A stretch of 64,000 nucleotides of DNA from Centroberyx gerrardi (Eukaryota; Chordata; Actinopteri; Beryciformes; Berycidae). Below, piece after piece: positions 55,144 through 64,000 of the stretch. The first letter of the stretch is position 1. Each line of letters opens with the position of its first letter. Both the position numbers and the translations under genes were made by a program. The notes under the pieces were generated by a model, which did not search any database, had not been told where the DNA came from, and saw only the letters and a list, made by a program, of their open reading frames with translations. Location of the stretch: positions 28,710,565 to 28,774,564 of the forward strand of contig NC_136003.1 of NCBI RefSeq assembly GCF_048128805.1, read 5' to 3'.

Positions 55144-58100
55144 TAGACACGTTCACCGACACGGCCATCAGCTCGTCGCGGGTGAACGGGGAGCACAGAG
55201 AGAAGGTGCTGCAGAGGTGGGACGCAGGAGACAGCAACGGAGAAAACTTCGATCTGGAGGCAGACGCTGTGAGAAAACACACACACACACACACCACCTT
55301 GACTGAAATAAATGACCAATGCCTTATTTAAACTGGATTAGTTAAACTGTGGGAAGTCCTCTAATGTAATTTATACACGCTGTAGCTCAGCAGCACTAGT
55401 ATCTCACCAGTGAATGTCTGGCAATTTAGTTTTTCCCAGAGCAATCCAGTGATTTCAGTCCCGATCAGATCAACATTGTTTATTATTATTACAGAAGGCG
55501 TGTCCCTGTGGAAGTAGTAATTACCAGGCAAATAACATATACTGTTTTTCAGCAAACTCCCACATCCTCTTGTCAGTTCTAGTACCATAGACGTATGGAA
55601 ATACAAGACCCTTGGAATCTGACGAGAATGATATGCCCCCCTCAGTAATTTATGGGAGGAGTGAAGTGATACATACTATATGCCGTCCAGAAATTACATT
55701 ACCAACTTTGACCTGCAAGATCCTCATCCTGTCTGGACAGGGTTTATGTGTGTGATTCCAGAGGAGCATTTATACAGGACAAAGAATCTCTGTGATTTCC
55801 TTCAAATTGCTCATAGCCTGGATGGAAAATGTCATCATCTGTACCTCTCACCTTATATGTTGATGCTGGTGTGTCCAACAAGCATTATTTTTATTACTGC
55901 CAACAAGCAGGATCAAATTCTCAGCTGCATCAAGCCAGACAGAGAGTCAGAATGATACCAGAAGTTTGGTGATATTTTTTTTTACTTTGGTACTATGTGT
56001 TACTCAAAAACTGTTGCAACAGATGTTTCGACAGTAAGGGGTTTTATTTTGAAAGTTTTTTTTTATTCTGGCTGGCTAATGAAATGTCAGACTTTTTACT
56101 CTTCAGGTGGATCTTTCACTTGTGTGATTGTTTAAATTGTCTGCATTTCTAGTCAACATTGTGCTGACAAAATCTGCAGAATGGTTGATTTGGAACTTGC
56201 TCTACTCTAAATTTTGGAGTAAGTTTACCAACTTCTTAGATGCTGTAGTCGTCATTTTGTTTCCCGGTGGTTGTTTTGACATTTTCCTGTCCTCTCTTAC
56301 CCTACAAATGATCCGCGCGCCTGCTGACACACACAGAAATACATGTCAGCACACGCTCAGGTGTCATTATGTAGGCCCGGCGTATCCCAGACAAGTTTCT
56401 GTTTGCACAGTGATGGAAAATTAACTGCCTTTGATGCAATATTATATTTCCACAGGATTCCACATTTCTTGGTCTCCTGTTGGACAACCTCCAAAAACCT
56501 CACACATTATAATATTTTAATTTCAACCGGTTTGCTATCATTGGATGACTTCTGACTTTACCAGAAAAAACATTTTTTGCTCCGGGTTTTTTATTTTCCA
56601 GACTTGTACAAATTGCGGACCTGGCAGATTCGTAATGAATTAACATTAGGGATGCCACTGGTAAAGATTACAGATACTTCGGTAAAGATTACAGTTACAC
56701 GGCTTCCACCAGTAATACTAATCCAGCTCACATCCACTCACTTCAGATCCATTTGACTTCTTTTTTATGTTTGATCTTTTTTCTCTGTCTGTCAGTCAAA
56801 TGGCTGGGATGCCAATGACATGTTCAAGTTTAACGAGGAGACGTACGGCGTCAAGTCCACCTATGATGCCAGCCTCTCCATGTACACGTGAGTCCCACCC
56901 CACCCCACCCAACCCCACCCCACCCAACCCCACCCCAACCCCACCCCAACCCTGACCCCAAATACGGTTAGACTGATATATCAGTTTGCTGATATTGGCG
57001 TTTCATTAAAAATTGGATATTGGCCAGTCAGTGTCGTCCACCTCCGGTACGATGGATATGAAACTACATTTAGACATTTAATACTCCTCAACTCTCCATT
57101 GAAAGCCAGGATGTTGATACTACTACTAATACTAATACTACATCTACTAATAATAATGACAATGAAAACATATTCATGCATACTTGTGTGGAATTTGATC
57201 AAAATGTTGTGATGTGACACACAGACACAGTGTGTGATGTAGGCGTTATGATTTGGAACGCAGCTTTAGCGCTTGACATAGTTTTAAATGCACAAGGAAG
57301 GGTCACTTTTACATTTTAAATGACAGTGTAAGTCCATGCAATTAAGAAAAAAACTGCTGAACAAGTATGAGGCGGTGATGCATTCCCAATAGAAAGCAGT
57401 AGCTCATCACAAAATTGGACAAAACCAGCACACGCTGAGGAAGGCTGTGGGAAATGTTTGCTGTGTTTAGGTTCTAAATTTTAAATCAACTTGAACACAG
57501 TTTTTGTTTCTGCGTGTGCTTCCCTATTTGAGTGTCTCCTACATTTTAAATTACCAAAGATCAATGTAATTTCAATTTGCAAAAAATCGGCAAGTGAATT
57601 TCTTTTAGGTTCAGTCTATTGCCGATCCTTGATGTATTCGTCCAGTCACTCACTCAAACTTACTTACTTTAAAATTTCGTCATATATATATCATCGTTTG
57701 CATTTCATATTCAGGAACACGGACGAATTGATTGGCCGTTGGTTTGCCAGTTTTGCTAATGGTGCCGCCATCTTTTTCATTCATTCATTCAAACCTTTAT
57801 TTAAACTCGAAGAACCATTGAGGTTGCCCTCATTTACAATGATGTCGAGTTACAGACAAGATAAAAGTTAAAAATAAATAGGACAAGACATAGATGAGAA
57901 TAAAGAAAATCAATTAAAACAGTTACACATTGCGGCAGGGAGGTTTGTGATCATGGTTTTAAATTGTCCATAGGTTAGTAGAGTAAATCTTTAGCCTCAT
58001 GGATTTTCCCATTCAACACTGTTGGAGTGCTCAGTCAGATATATCAGTCTAACCCTAATAGCAACCATTCAGTCCTGCCATTAAATTCTCCAGTTCACAG

Positions 58101-60070
58101 CAGCTGAAAACAAGCCCCGCTCCCAATACAACCTTCCTGACTTGTGTTGTTGTTGTTTGCGTCTCCTGTCTGCTCCTCCTCCCTCCCCGGCCTCCAGCGT
58201 GCCTTTGGAGAAAGGGAACTCGGACATTTACCGTCAGCGAGAGGCGCGAGCGGCCCGGTTAGCCAACGAGATCGAGGGCAGCCTGCAGTACCGCCGCCGG
58301 GTTTCCCTGGAGAACGACGAGGGCAAGAGCGAGGAGGACAAGTACAGCGCCGTGGTCCGGGACAGGGAGGACAGGGCCAGCCCCGGCTTCTCCTCCGGCA
58401 GCAGGTGAGAGGGGCTGTCACACACTCTGGGGACGCACCGGTACTGACACTGGGAGCAGATACTGGGCCAGTAACAGTCTAAATCAGTTTATATATCTGT
58501 TTAGAGAATTTCCTCACTTCGGGAATGTAACACCAAGAGTAGAGGTGCGTCGACGGTGTCTGTAGTATCAGGATCAATGCTGATCCATCTCCCAAATACT
58601 TGAAGTCAGAGTGGCAAACTGAACTGTTCTGTTATCAATACCTTAATGACATATGCTTTGGCCCAGTATAAAACTGTGTGTCCCTACAAAATGCTGAAAT
58701 GCTGCTATTTGGGCCAAACCTACCTGTTGTTTATCTGTGAATAATCTGTTTTTATCTGTTAACCTATTCTTGAATAAGCTGTTTTTGAGAATCACTAAGC
58801 TGTGTTAACTATGTTCCACCCTACTGTGTGAAAAATGGCAGTAAATCAGGTCACTTTGTACTGATTTTCTGGCTCTTGGGTAGAGATGCACTGATACCAA
58901 TTTTTCAGAGCAAATTCTTTATTGAGTAGATCGGCCGATAAATGGCACTGGGTATTATGTTAGACTGTGATATGCCAGCTTATCTGTGTACATATTTCAG
59001 TGCCTCCATATTTAGGAAAAAAGGGTGTTCAGAACAAGATATTTTGAACCAATTAAAGGTCATATACTGTACATATTGAAGCATAAAGAAGGGCCCTAGA
59101 GTTTGTATTTTTGTGATAACTCTCAAAAGCTGATTTAGTCATGAGTCACTGTCACATGCAGTTTTAATAATAATAAACTTTATTTGTATAGCACCTTTCT
59201 TTACAGTGTTACAAAGTGCTTCACAAAGCAAGAACAACATACAGCAGTAAGACAGACTAAAATAACACAAAAAAGGATCAGAGAACATCATAAAGAAGTA
59301 AAATATAAGGAAGAGATTTAAAAGAGGATATAAAATCAACAGTGAAACCAAATCAGGCATTTAGGCAGATACTTCTGCTGGAGCCATTTTGGGAACACAA
59401 CAACTTCAAATCAAAAGTTAGTACAGTGAGAAACTCTGCTGAAACAATGTTTGTGTGTCAACGCTGAGGGCAGTCGGCCACGCAGAAATTCCTCCCTGAT
59501 TGAAAACAGCGCTTCATCCGATCAGCTTCCCAGCCGGCCTCTGACTCGCTCTCTCCCTGCTGTCTTGTTTTCCAGGGAAGGTAAATACATCCCCCTCCCT
59601 CAGAGGGCCCGGGAGATCGGCATGTCTGGCCGGGGCGGAGCCTCCGGGCGATCGGGAGCGCCGGGCTCCTCCAGACACTCGGTGCCCAGCTCCTCTTCTC
59701 CCAAGCCGTCCGCCGACAGGAGCAGCCCGCTGTCCGTCAGAACGGCCTACTCTCCCCACCAGGCGCAGGCCAGCCCGCCGGCCGCCAGCAGCCCGCCCTG
59801 CTCCAATCACGCGCTTCCTCACTCGCTCTCGCATCCGCAGGCGTTGTCTGACACCACGCGCTCCTCTGTCAACGGAGGTATGTAGGGGACGGGTTCAGGG
59901 CTGGGTGGAAGGGTTCGACCGATGTGTTGTTTTTTTTTAAAGCTGATACTGATATCGTATTTTTGGGGTTAGGGTTATTTGACAGTTCAAAGTAGAGAGA
60001 AACAGGAACGATTGGGAGAGGTCGGGGGATGACATGCGACAGTATCAATATAAATGGCCCCTTGAGGGGT

Positions 60071-60107
<37 letters not shown>

Positions 60108-60849
60108 GTTCTGACTGCTTGTCTCTTTGTCTTAGTTGCCTCCAGGACCTCCCCGAAATCCCAGAGACCTCAGAACAGCCGAACCCTGCGCACCCCAGTC
60201 TCCCAGTCAGCACCTGCAGGTACGCATAGCAGAGCAGAGCACACACACACACCGACACACACTCAGGGTGTGCTTGTTTAAGGGCTCCCAGTCGGATGGT
60301 GTCCCGCCAGTTGGGTGGAGTTTACACTCCCGATGCAAAAACCTGCCAACCAAAACAGAAAGCCACAATCTGACCAGTAAGCGCTCCGTAACTCAATGAC
60401 CAAATGTCAAAAGAGAATCAAAACAAAGTCCATGTGCATTTCCTTTCCTCTTGTTAAAAGTTTCTTTCAAAGAACTCATAAGAAAGCTACGTAAAAATAT
60501 TCATGATGGATGTTGCTGTTTTATTGGTGTGCACAACATGTAAAGTGGGCATGAGTTCTCATAATGGGAAAAGTTAGAGGCTACCTAATCTAGATTAACT
60601 ATGGCTGGCTAAATTAAACAACATTCAGTGATCTGTCATGTTTAGGGGCGGCTTTGTTTTGTCACTCCGCTCCTGCCCATCGCCCATCGTGTGACTGGGA
60701 GTGTAACTGCCGCTCTTAAATGAGTACACCCACACTGAACTGCATTAACATACACACACTCTACCAAAACACACTGCAACACACTGTGTGATGCAGACTG
60801 TCCACACTCACATTTCCTCCCACTCTGTCCTCTTTAACTCCCTAACCCA

Positions 60850-60896
<47 letters not shown>

Positions 60897-62034
60897 CCAT
60901 CAGTCACTCGCTCTCCGAAACCAGACGCCCCTCCCCAGGACCTCCCTCTGGTTGGCCCCGCCTACCTGGACTCCTCCCCCTCTGCTGTCACTACAGCAAC
61001 CACCAAACCCTCCGGCCCCACCCCGCTCTTCCCTGTTGATGGTGAGACAGTTATTTTGACAGTTTTCACGTCTTTAGAATCACAAAAAAAGAGCGTAAAA
61101 CAAACTGGAAACTCGCCACCTCACTGTGAACCGTTTATTCCTCTGTGTATATAATATTAAAATATTGATAGTAGTCACGGGTGGAAAACAGACCTTTCAT
61201 TCTGGAGTGTCTGAAAACTGAGTGGAGGGCAAATTTGTAAATTTAATAAATTAAAAGTATGAGATTATATGAAATACAGCATACATAACAGAAAAATAAC
61301 AGAAAAGCAGAAAAGAAAAAAATCAATGAAAATATGAAATACATTAGGTATGAAAATAAATGAAAGGTATAAAATGTCAAGATGTATGCAATATATAACG
61401 AATTGGAAAACATGAGAATATGGTAAAAAATATGACTGAAAATTTACAGCACATATATAGGTTGTGCAAAATGTGCATCATATTCACATTGCTAAGTTTA
61501 CACAAAGGCCGTACATATGTAGAGAAAGAGTTGATGAGGAAGAGCAAGAGCAGATTTGCTGGACTCACCAAGATCTTTTCCTCTCTCGTCTCCTTGGTTT
61601 TCTCTGGTATAAACATGAGCGTTTACTGACCTCACCTTACAGGATTTCTGGGTGTTGAAGTTCAAACAGTTTTCAAAAAGTTGCTTTAACTATATGTATA
61701 CATTGAAAATAAATGTTAATGAGCAGGCAGCACCTAACTAGCCATGTGTTGGGTCAAAAGGTGAAGTTGTATTTATCCCATATGCCAAGACTTTCCTTCA
61801 CTTCTCTCTCTCTGCCTCCCACAGTGAATGAAATCCTCAGCTCAGCAGCTAAGGAGCGAACTGAGAGCCTGGCCGGTCCACAGGAAGGAAAGAGCAGCAA
61901 AGGTAGAGAGCCTTCTTTCTCTCCATGGCTTCCTCGCTTTCCACTTCTCCCCAGTAGTATCCTCTTGATACTTTGCAGCATGCCTATAAACCAGTATGTT
62001 TGCAGAAATACCGGGCTGATATTGGCCTTTTATT

Positions 62035-62127
<93 letters not shown>

Positions 62128-63144
62128 AGTTCCCTCTGTCCAGCAGAGATCCCAGTTGGAGGAGCTCCGGAAATTTGGCAAAGAGTTTCGGGTAAGACCA
62201 GAATGTGAAAGCTTATTGAAGAAGTGGTTTCTTTAGTGGACAAATACTCTGTATGGTTTGCATGTATTGCTATCCCAGCGCATGATAAATACAATTGGAA
62301 ATTCTGATATTGTTGCAGGATAATCCCGGTGATTTTCAACATGGGCCTTATTTTCCTAGTTTTTGCCATCATGACGATTGATTGTGTTCAAAATTTCATC
62401 ACTTACTTCACTGTAGAGCTTTGTGTTCCTGCTGCTCTTCAATACACACTGAAAGGGCCAAAGCAAGTTCCAACAGTTGAACCCAAAAAACGATTAAAAC
62501 ATGTCCAAAAATTATTATTATCGCATATCGTTTGAACCCCAGTGTGAATGATGTTTAGATTCAATGGTCAGGTCACATGACCGCCTCAACTTCACTATCA
62601 GTTTGAACTTGGTAAGTGGCAAACTGATGCCTTATTACATCAAGACTTCTGATACATCTTTACATTGATTTTCTTAGCAATGTTATAAAGTGCTGCTGTA
62701 ATAAACTCAGCTGGTCCTGCAGCTGTATTCCATGACGAAATGATGATTTCCATAGTAACTCAGTGTGTCACCTCTCTCCCTCTCTCCCTCTCCTTGTCAG
62801 CTGCAGCCCAGCTCCTCCCCTACAGCGAACCCCTCCTCCTCAGAGCCTCCTCAGCCCGGCCCCGCCCAGGCTGCTGACGCCTCCCCTTCCTCCTCCTCCT
62901 CCACCGCCCCGCCCAAACCTGGCGCCTCCTTCACCTCCTCTGCCCAGGATCTGCAGCAGACTACTGAGGGAACAGCCTCCACCGCTGCCCCTGCTGCTGT
63001 TACCCCCACCCCTTCAACAACACCCGGCCCCCAGTCCGCAGGGCCCGATGGGCAACCGCCCGGGACGCCCCAGCCAGCCGGGACCCCCGGCAGCGAGAAC
63101 ACCCGGCCTGAAAGCAGTGAGCAAGCTGATTCTGCAGCTGCAGT
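52398..63144 (+). CDS. atxn2l: Ataxin-2-like protein, 5' part (3' end outside window)
   Basis: RNA-binding regulator of stress granules and P-bodies. Thirteen coding exons: 52398-52430, 53003-53059, 53170-53241, 54380-54587, 55147-55268, 56796-56887, 58198-58404, 59576-59877, 60136-60219, 60904-61041, 61825-61902, 62130-62191, 62801-63144. They join in frame to 599 residues and an open phase 2. Order: short MKPPSQTQSSP start, Lsm domain about 12-100 (VFEGVYNNARMLHFLTAVVG ... STCDVRVKNGTVYEGIFKTL), LsmAD about 100-245 (VLQRWDAGDSN, NGWDANDMFKFNEETYGVKS, YTVPLEKGNSDIY), GKYIPLPQRARE, SPKSQRPQ, and LEELRKFGKEFRLQPSSSP. LEELRKFG and neighbour sh2b1 favour ATXN2L over ATXN2, which has DLKKFK there. 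The PAM2 motif lies beyond the edge. The N terminus is much shorter than in human. Confidence 0.93.
52431..53002. other. atxn2l intron with SINE
   Basis: Contains the tRNA-derived SINE at 52745-52880. Otherwise unremarkable. Confidence 0.5.
52745..52880 (+). mobile_element. tRNA-derived SINE
   Basis: GGATGGTGTAGTGACTAGGG resembles a pol III A box and GGGTTCAATCCCC a B box, about 40 bases apart, as in tRNA-headed SINEs. The region after the head is short, so the copy is probably truncated. Confidence 0.65.
53003..53059 (+). CDS. atxn2l: atxn2l exon: Lsm domain start
   Basis: Acceptor TTATTTGCAG, donor GTAAGT at 53060, phase 0. Encodes VFEGVYNNARMLHFLTAVV, the conserved opening of the ataxin-2 Lsm domain. 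Confidence 0.97.
53170..53241 (+). CDS. atxn2l: atxn2l exon: Lsm domain core
   Basis: Acceptor GCTTTCAG, donor GTAAAG at 53242, phase 0. Encodes GSTCDVRVKNGTVYEGIFKT then LSSQ, the Sm1 strands. Confidence 0.97.
53242..54379. other. atxn2l intron
   Basis: A repeat-like stretch at about 53690-53810 contains CACCTCCATGCAAGTCAATA, a word frequent in fish repeats. No exon seen. Confidence 0.4.
54380..54587 (+). CDS. atxn2l: atxn2l exon: Lsm second half with poly-glycine insert
   Basis: Acceptor CTTCACCAG, donor at 54588, phase 0 in and 1 out. Encodes CELAVDAVHKRSEGAASDGG, EE, ten glycines, then DPSSLPKIEEITDTMIFSPA and DLVTMTCRDVDLSFAIK. DAVH and the DTMIF.P.D strand align with human DAVHRK... 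DTMVFKPSD. The poly-Gly sits in the loop between them. Confidence 0.95.
54446..54475 (+). repeat. (GGA)10 coding microsatellite
   Basis: Ten consecutive GGA codons, preceded by GGA GGC GAG GAG. A pure repeat inside a domain exon. Confidence 0.95.
54588..55146. other. atxn2l intron ending in a GT repeat
   Basis: The last 50 bases before the exon are mostly a GT microsatellite (55093-55136) followed by TATGTGTGTAG, so the acceptor has almost no pyrimidine run. Confidence 0.7.
55147..55268 (+). CDS. atxn2l: atxn2l exon: LsmAD start
   Basis: Acceptor GTGTGTAG, donor GTGAGA at 55269, phase 1 in and 0 out. Encodes DTFTDTAISSSRVNGEHREK then VLQRWDAGDSNGENFDLEAD, the signature start of LsmAD. Confidence 0.97.
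55269..56795. other. atxn2l intron
   Basis: Short CA repeat after the donor. Otherwise AT-rich with no element I can define. Confidence 0.4.
56796..56887 (+). CDS. atxn2l: atxn2l exon: LsmAD middle
   Basis: Acceptor CTGTCAG, donor GTGAGT at 56888, phase 0 in and 2 out. Encodes SNGWDANDMFKFNEETYGVK then STYDASLSMY. Confidence 0.98.
56888..58197. other. atxn2l intron filled by a transposon
   Basis: A CCCCACC/CCCCAACC minisatellite (56894-56955) is followed by a MITE of about 1.1 kb (56965-58057) and a short unique segment up to the next exon. Confidence 0.6.
56965..58057. mobile_element. Larger CGATAT-family element
   Basis: Begins GGTTAGACTGATATATCAG and ends AGATATATCAGTCTAACCCT, inverted copies of each other. 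Shares GATATTGGCC, AGTCAGTGTCGTCCACC and AACTCTCCATTGAAAGCCAG with the copies in caskin2. An internal LINE-tail-like insert lies at about 57780-57900 (TTTATTTAAACTCGAAGAAC). Confidence 0.65.
58198..58404 (+). CDS. atxn2l: atxn2l exon: LsmAD end
   Basis: Acceptor GGCCTCCAG, donor GTGAGA at 58405, phase 2 in and out. Encodes VPLEKGNSDIYRQREARAAR then LANEIEGSLQYRRRVSLEND and EGKSEEDKYSAVVRDRED. Confidence 0.97.
58405..59575. other. atxn2l intron with repeat fragments
   Basis: A CACTGATACC / GATCGGCCGATAAA fragment (58885-58950) of the CGATAT or GATGCACCGATA class, and a LINE-tail-like repeat (AATAATAATAAACTTTATTT ... TTACAAAGTGCTTCACAAAG) at 59164-59250. Confidence 0.5.
59576..59877 (+). CDS. 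atxn2l: atxn2l exon: Ser/Pro-rich region after LsmAD
   Basis: Acceptor TGTTTTCCAG, donor GTATGT at 59878, phase 2 in and 1 out. Encodes EGKYIPLPQRAREIGMSGRG, matching EGKYIPLPQRVREG of human ATXN2L, then a disordered Ser/Pro segment. Confidence 0.95.
59878..60135. other. atxn2l intron with MITE fragment and GT repeat
   Basis: GTTCGACCGATGTGTTG and GCTGATACTGATATCG (59913-59960) are CGATAT-family remnants. A GT repeat lies at 60074-60105. No AG or coding frame suggests another exon. Confidence 0.45.
60136..60219 (+). CDS. atxn2l: atxn2l exon: SPKSQRPQ segment
   Basis: Acceptor TTGTCTTAG, donor GTACGC at 60220, phase 1 in and out. Encodes ASRTSPKSQRPQNSRTLRTP then VSQSAPA, resembling SPKAQRP of ATXN2L. 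Confidence 0.88.
60220..60903. other. atxn2l intron ending in a CT repeat
   Basis: Unremarkable until a CT microsatellite at 60857-60893 that forms the polypyrimidine tract for the acceptor at 60901-60903. Confidence 0.6.
60857..60893. repeat. CT microsatellite at splice acceptor
   Basis: About 37 bases of CT, ten bases before the exon start. Confidence 0.9.
60904..61041 (+). CDS. atxn2l: atxn2l exon: Pro/Ser/Thr-rich
   Basis: Acceptor CCCATCAG, donor GTGAGA at 61042, phase 1 in and out. Encodes TRSPKPDAPPQDLPLVGPAY then LDSSPSAVTTATTKPSGPTP. Disordered; supported by phase and G/C-ending codons. Confidence 0.85.
61042..61824. other. atxn2l intron
   Basis: AT-rich, nothing recognised. Confidence 0.4.
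61825..61902 (+). CDS. atxn2l: atxn2l exon
   Basis: Acceptor CCTCCCACAG, donor GTAGAG at 61903, phase 1 in and out. Encodes NEILSSAAKERTESLAGPQE then GKSSK. Confidence 0.85.
61980..62040. mobile_element. CGATAT-family MITE fragment
   Basis: ATACCGGGCTGATATTGGCC then TTTTATTAAAAAT, abruptly replaced by a CT repeat. Shares these words with 8785-8840 and 56990-57015. Confidence 0.45.
62041..62124. repeat. Long CT microsatellite at splice acceptor
   Basis: About 84 bases of uninterrupted CT ending five bases before the exon at 62130. Confidence 0.95.
62130..62191 (+). CDS. atxn2l: atxn2l exon: LEELRKFG segment
   Basis: Acceptor CTCTCCCAG, donor GTAAGA at 62192, phase 1 in and 0 out. Encodes PSVQQRSQLEELRKFGKEFR; human ATXN2L has QLEELRKFGAQFKLQPSSSP at this point. 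Confidence 0.97.
62192..62800. other. atxn2l intron
   Basis: AT-rich, nothing recognised. Ends in CTCTCC-rich sequence and CTTGTCAG. Confidence 0.4.
62801..63144 (+). CDS. atxn2l: atxn2l exon: LQPSSSP and disordered region
   Basis: Acceptor CCTTGTCAG, donor GTAAGT at 63145, phase 0 in and 2 out. Encodes LQPSSSPTANPSSSEPPQPG, then a Pro/Ser/Thr/Ala-rich stretch ending SSEQADSAAA. In human the next part holds EQVKKSTLNPNAKEFNP (PAM2, binds PABP), which is beyond this window. Confidence 0.95.
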
Positions 63145-63309
63145 GTAAGTACAGTTCAGTCGAGTTGCTCTCAGTGTGGTTTCAGGGACGTCCAGAGGTC
63201 CTTACAGGATAAGTTTGGCGATTTTAGACCTATGTATAATAAGTCTCTTCCATACCTGTAGTATTTTGACTTTGGCTTTTTTGGAGATATTTTGACAAAC
63301 AGTTTGGAC

Positions 63310-64000
63310 TAGGGGTGCAACGGTTCAGAAAACTCACGATTCGGTTCATATCACGGTTTTGGGGTCACGGTTTCGGTTCGGTGCGGTATATAGGCCTATA
63401 TCTGGTGCACTGGGCAGGGGAAGAACAATTGCAAATTCCAATTTACACAATGTATTTATCTTAAGTTTTCCTGAATGAAAACTTTTTCACTTAAAATTAA
63501 AGTCCAGTATAACTAAATCAACAGACTTTCTTTCAAAAGTAAAGTAAATACTACTGGCTCTTTGTTATTTTAACATAAATTATCCCTGCATTGTAGGCTA
63601 TGTAGGCCAACAGCAACATCATTGCAACATAAAATGCAACCTTCAGTGGCTTTACTCCAGGGCATCAACATAAAATGCAACTTAAATCATGTAGGCCTAC
63701 CTACTGAAATCTTCCACTACTGAATAGGGCTACAAATCTTTGCTATAAACACCCCAAATAGTGATGCGCGGGTAAACCCAAAACCCGCGGCTCCTGCAGG
63801 TGGGGCGGGGCGGGTCGATTGAAGATAATATTGAGAACGAACGGGCGGGTTCGGATGTTGACGTGTCGGATTGGGCGGTCGCGGGCTTCAAAAAAACCTG
63901 ACCCTCGCATCACTACCCCCGATGTTTTAGTTATTGCTCTGTGCCCGTCTGAACTCACACAGAGATCGCTGCTGCGGGAACAAAAAGTTGTTTTGGTCCT
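63310..64000. mobile_element. hAT-type element, one end only
   Basis: Terminus TAGGGGTGCAACGGTTCAG with CGATTCGGTT and CACGGTTTCGGTTCGG behind it is a form common to fish hAT relatives. The other end is not in the window. Confidence 0.5.
63759..63915. mobile_element. Small MITE with TAGTGATGCGCGGGT ends
   Basis: Left end TAGTGATGCGCGGGT and right end ACCCTCGCATCACTA are inverted repeats with one change. 157 bases, CG-rich inside. Confidence 0.7.

Larger units (their letters stand above)
63145..64000. other. atxn2l intron to right edge, with nested transposons
   Basis: GGATAAGTTTGGCGATTTTA at 63208 resembles a common fish MITE start. An element with TAGGGGTGCAACGGTTCAG begins at 63310 and probably runs past the edge. 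A small palindromic MITE sits inside it. Confidence 0.5.

Noticed and set aside
52398-63144. Naming the last gene atxn2
   Set aside because: LEELRKFG, EGKYIPLPQR and the sh2b1 neighbour favour atxn2l. ATXN2 would be next to SH2B3, and the SH2 sequence here is SH2B1-type.
1-64000. CRISPR arrays, operons, bacterial promoters, tRNA or rRNA genes
   Set aside because: The window is vertebrate nuclear DNA. Repeats are microsatellites and transposons. The only tRNA-like piece is the SINE head at 52745.

Overview
The window is teleost fish nuclear DNA. It holds vertebrate split genes with GT-AG introns, dense CA/GT, CT and CTC microsatellites, many short non-autonomous DNA transposons (hAT-like, Tc1-like, a PIF/Harbinger fossil), a tRNA-derived SINE, and an intron-in-5'UTR hsp70 pair. 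All three split genes run left to right. Only the hsp70 pair and a spacer gene break that pattern.

Layout. (1) 666-15653, plus strand: the 3' two thirds of caskin2, covering the SH3 domain, two SAM domains, the proline-rich region and the conserved C-terminal helix. The ankyrin exons lie off the left edge. (2) 18737-33305: a large inverted repeat. Two tail-to-tail hsp70 genes (19751-21670 plus; 30384-32303 minus) encode identical 639-residue cytosolic Hsp70 proteins. Arms are about 3.6 kb and the spacer about 7.3 kb. (3) Inside the spacer, 25325-27025 minus, a single-exon gene for an unrecognised 566-residue coiled-coil protein with two kinds of internal repeat and a compact TATA promoter. 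(4) 36900-47281, plus strand: sh2b1, with Phe-zipper dimerisation domain, PH, SH2, and a conserved frame-shifting alternative exon. (5) 52398 to the right edge, plus strand: atxn2l (Lsm, LsmAD and the start of the disordered middle), cut before the PAM2 region. sh2b1 next to atxn2l matches the mammalian SH2B1-ATXN2L neighbourhood. caskin2 and the hsp70 pair beside them do not match my recollection of the human map.

Functional themes. Caskin2 and SH2B1 are signalling scaffolds or adaptors. Atxn2l is an RNA-binding, stress-granule protein and Hsp70 is the heat-inducible chaperone. They are neighbours, not an operon. The most interesting points are the hsp70 palindrome, with a sharply bounded near-identity tract that looks like gene conversion; a relic of a further hsp70 flank; the orphan coiled-coil gene between the arms; the deeply conserved sh2b1 isoform switch; a poly-glycine insert in the Atxn2l Lsm fold; and matching GCTAGC/AACGTT clusters just downstream of the 5' ends of sh2b1 and atxn2l.

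Exon boundaries were set by hand from splice sites and reading-frame phase. In all three split genes the exon phases add up without a break. No database search was possible, so orthology names rest on remembered family sequences.
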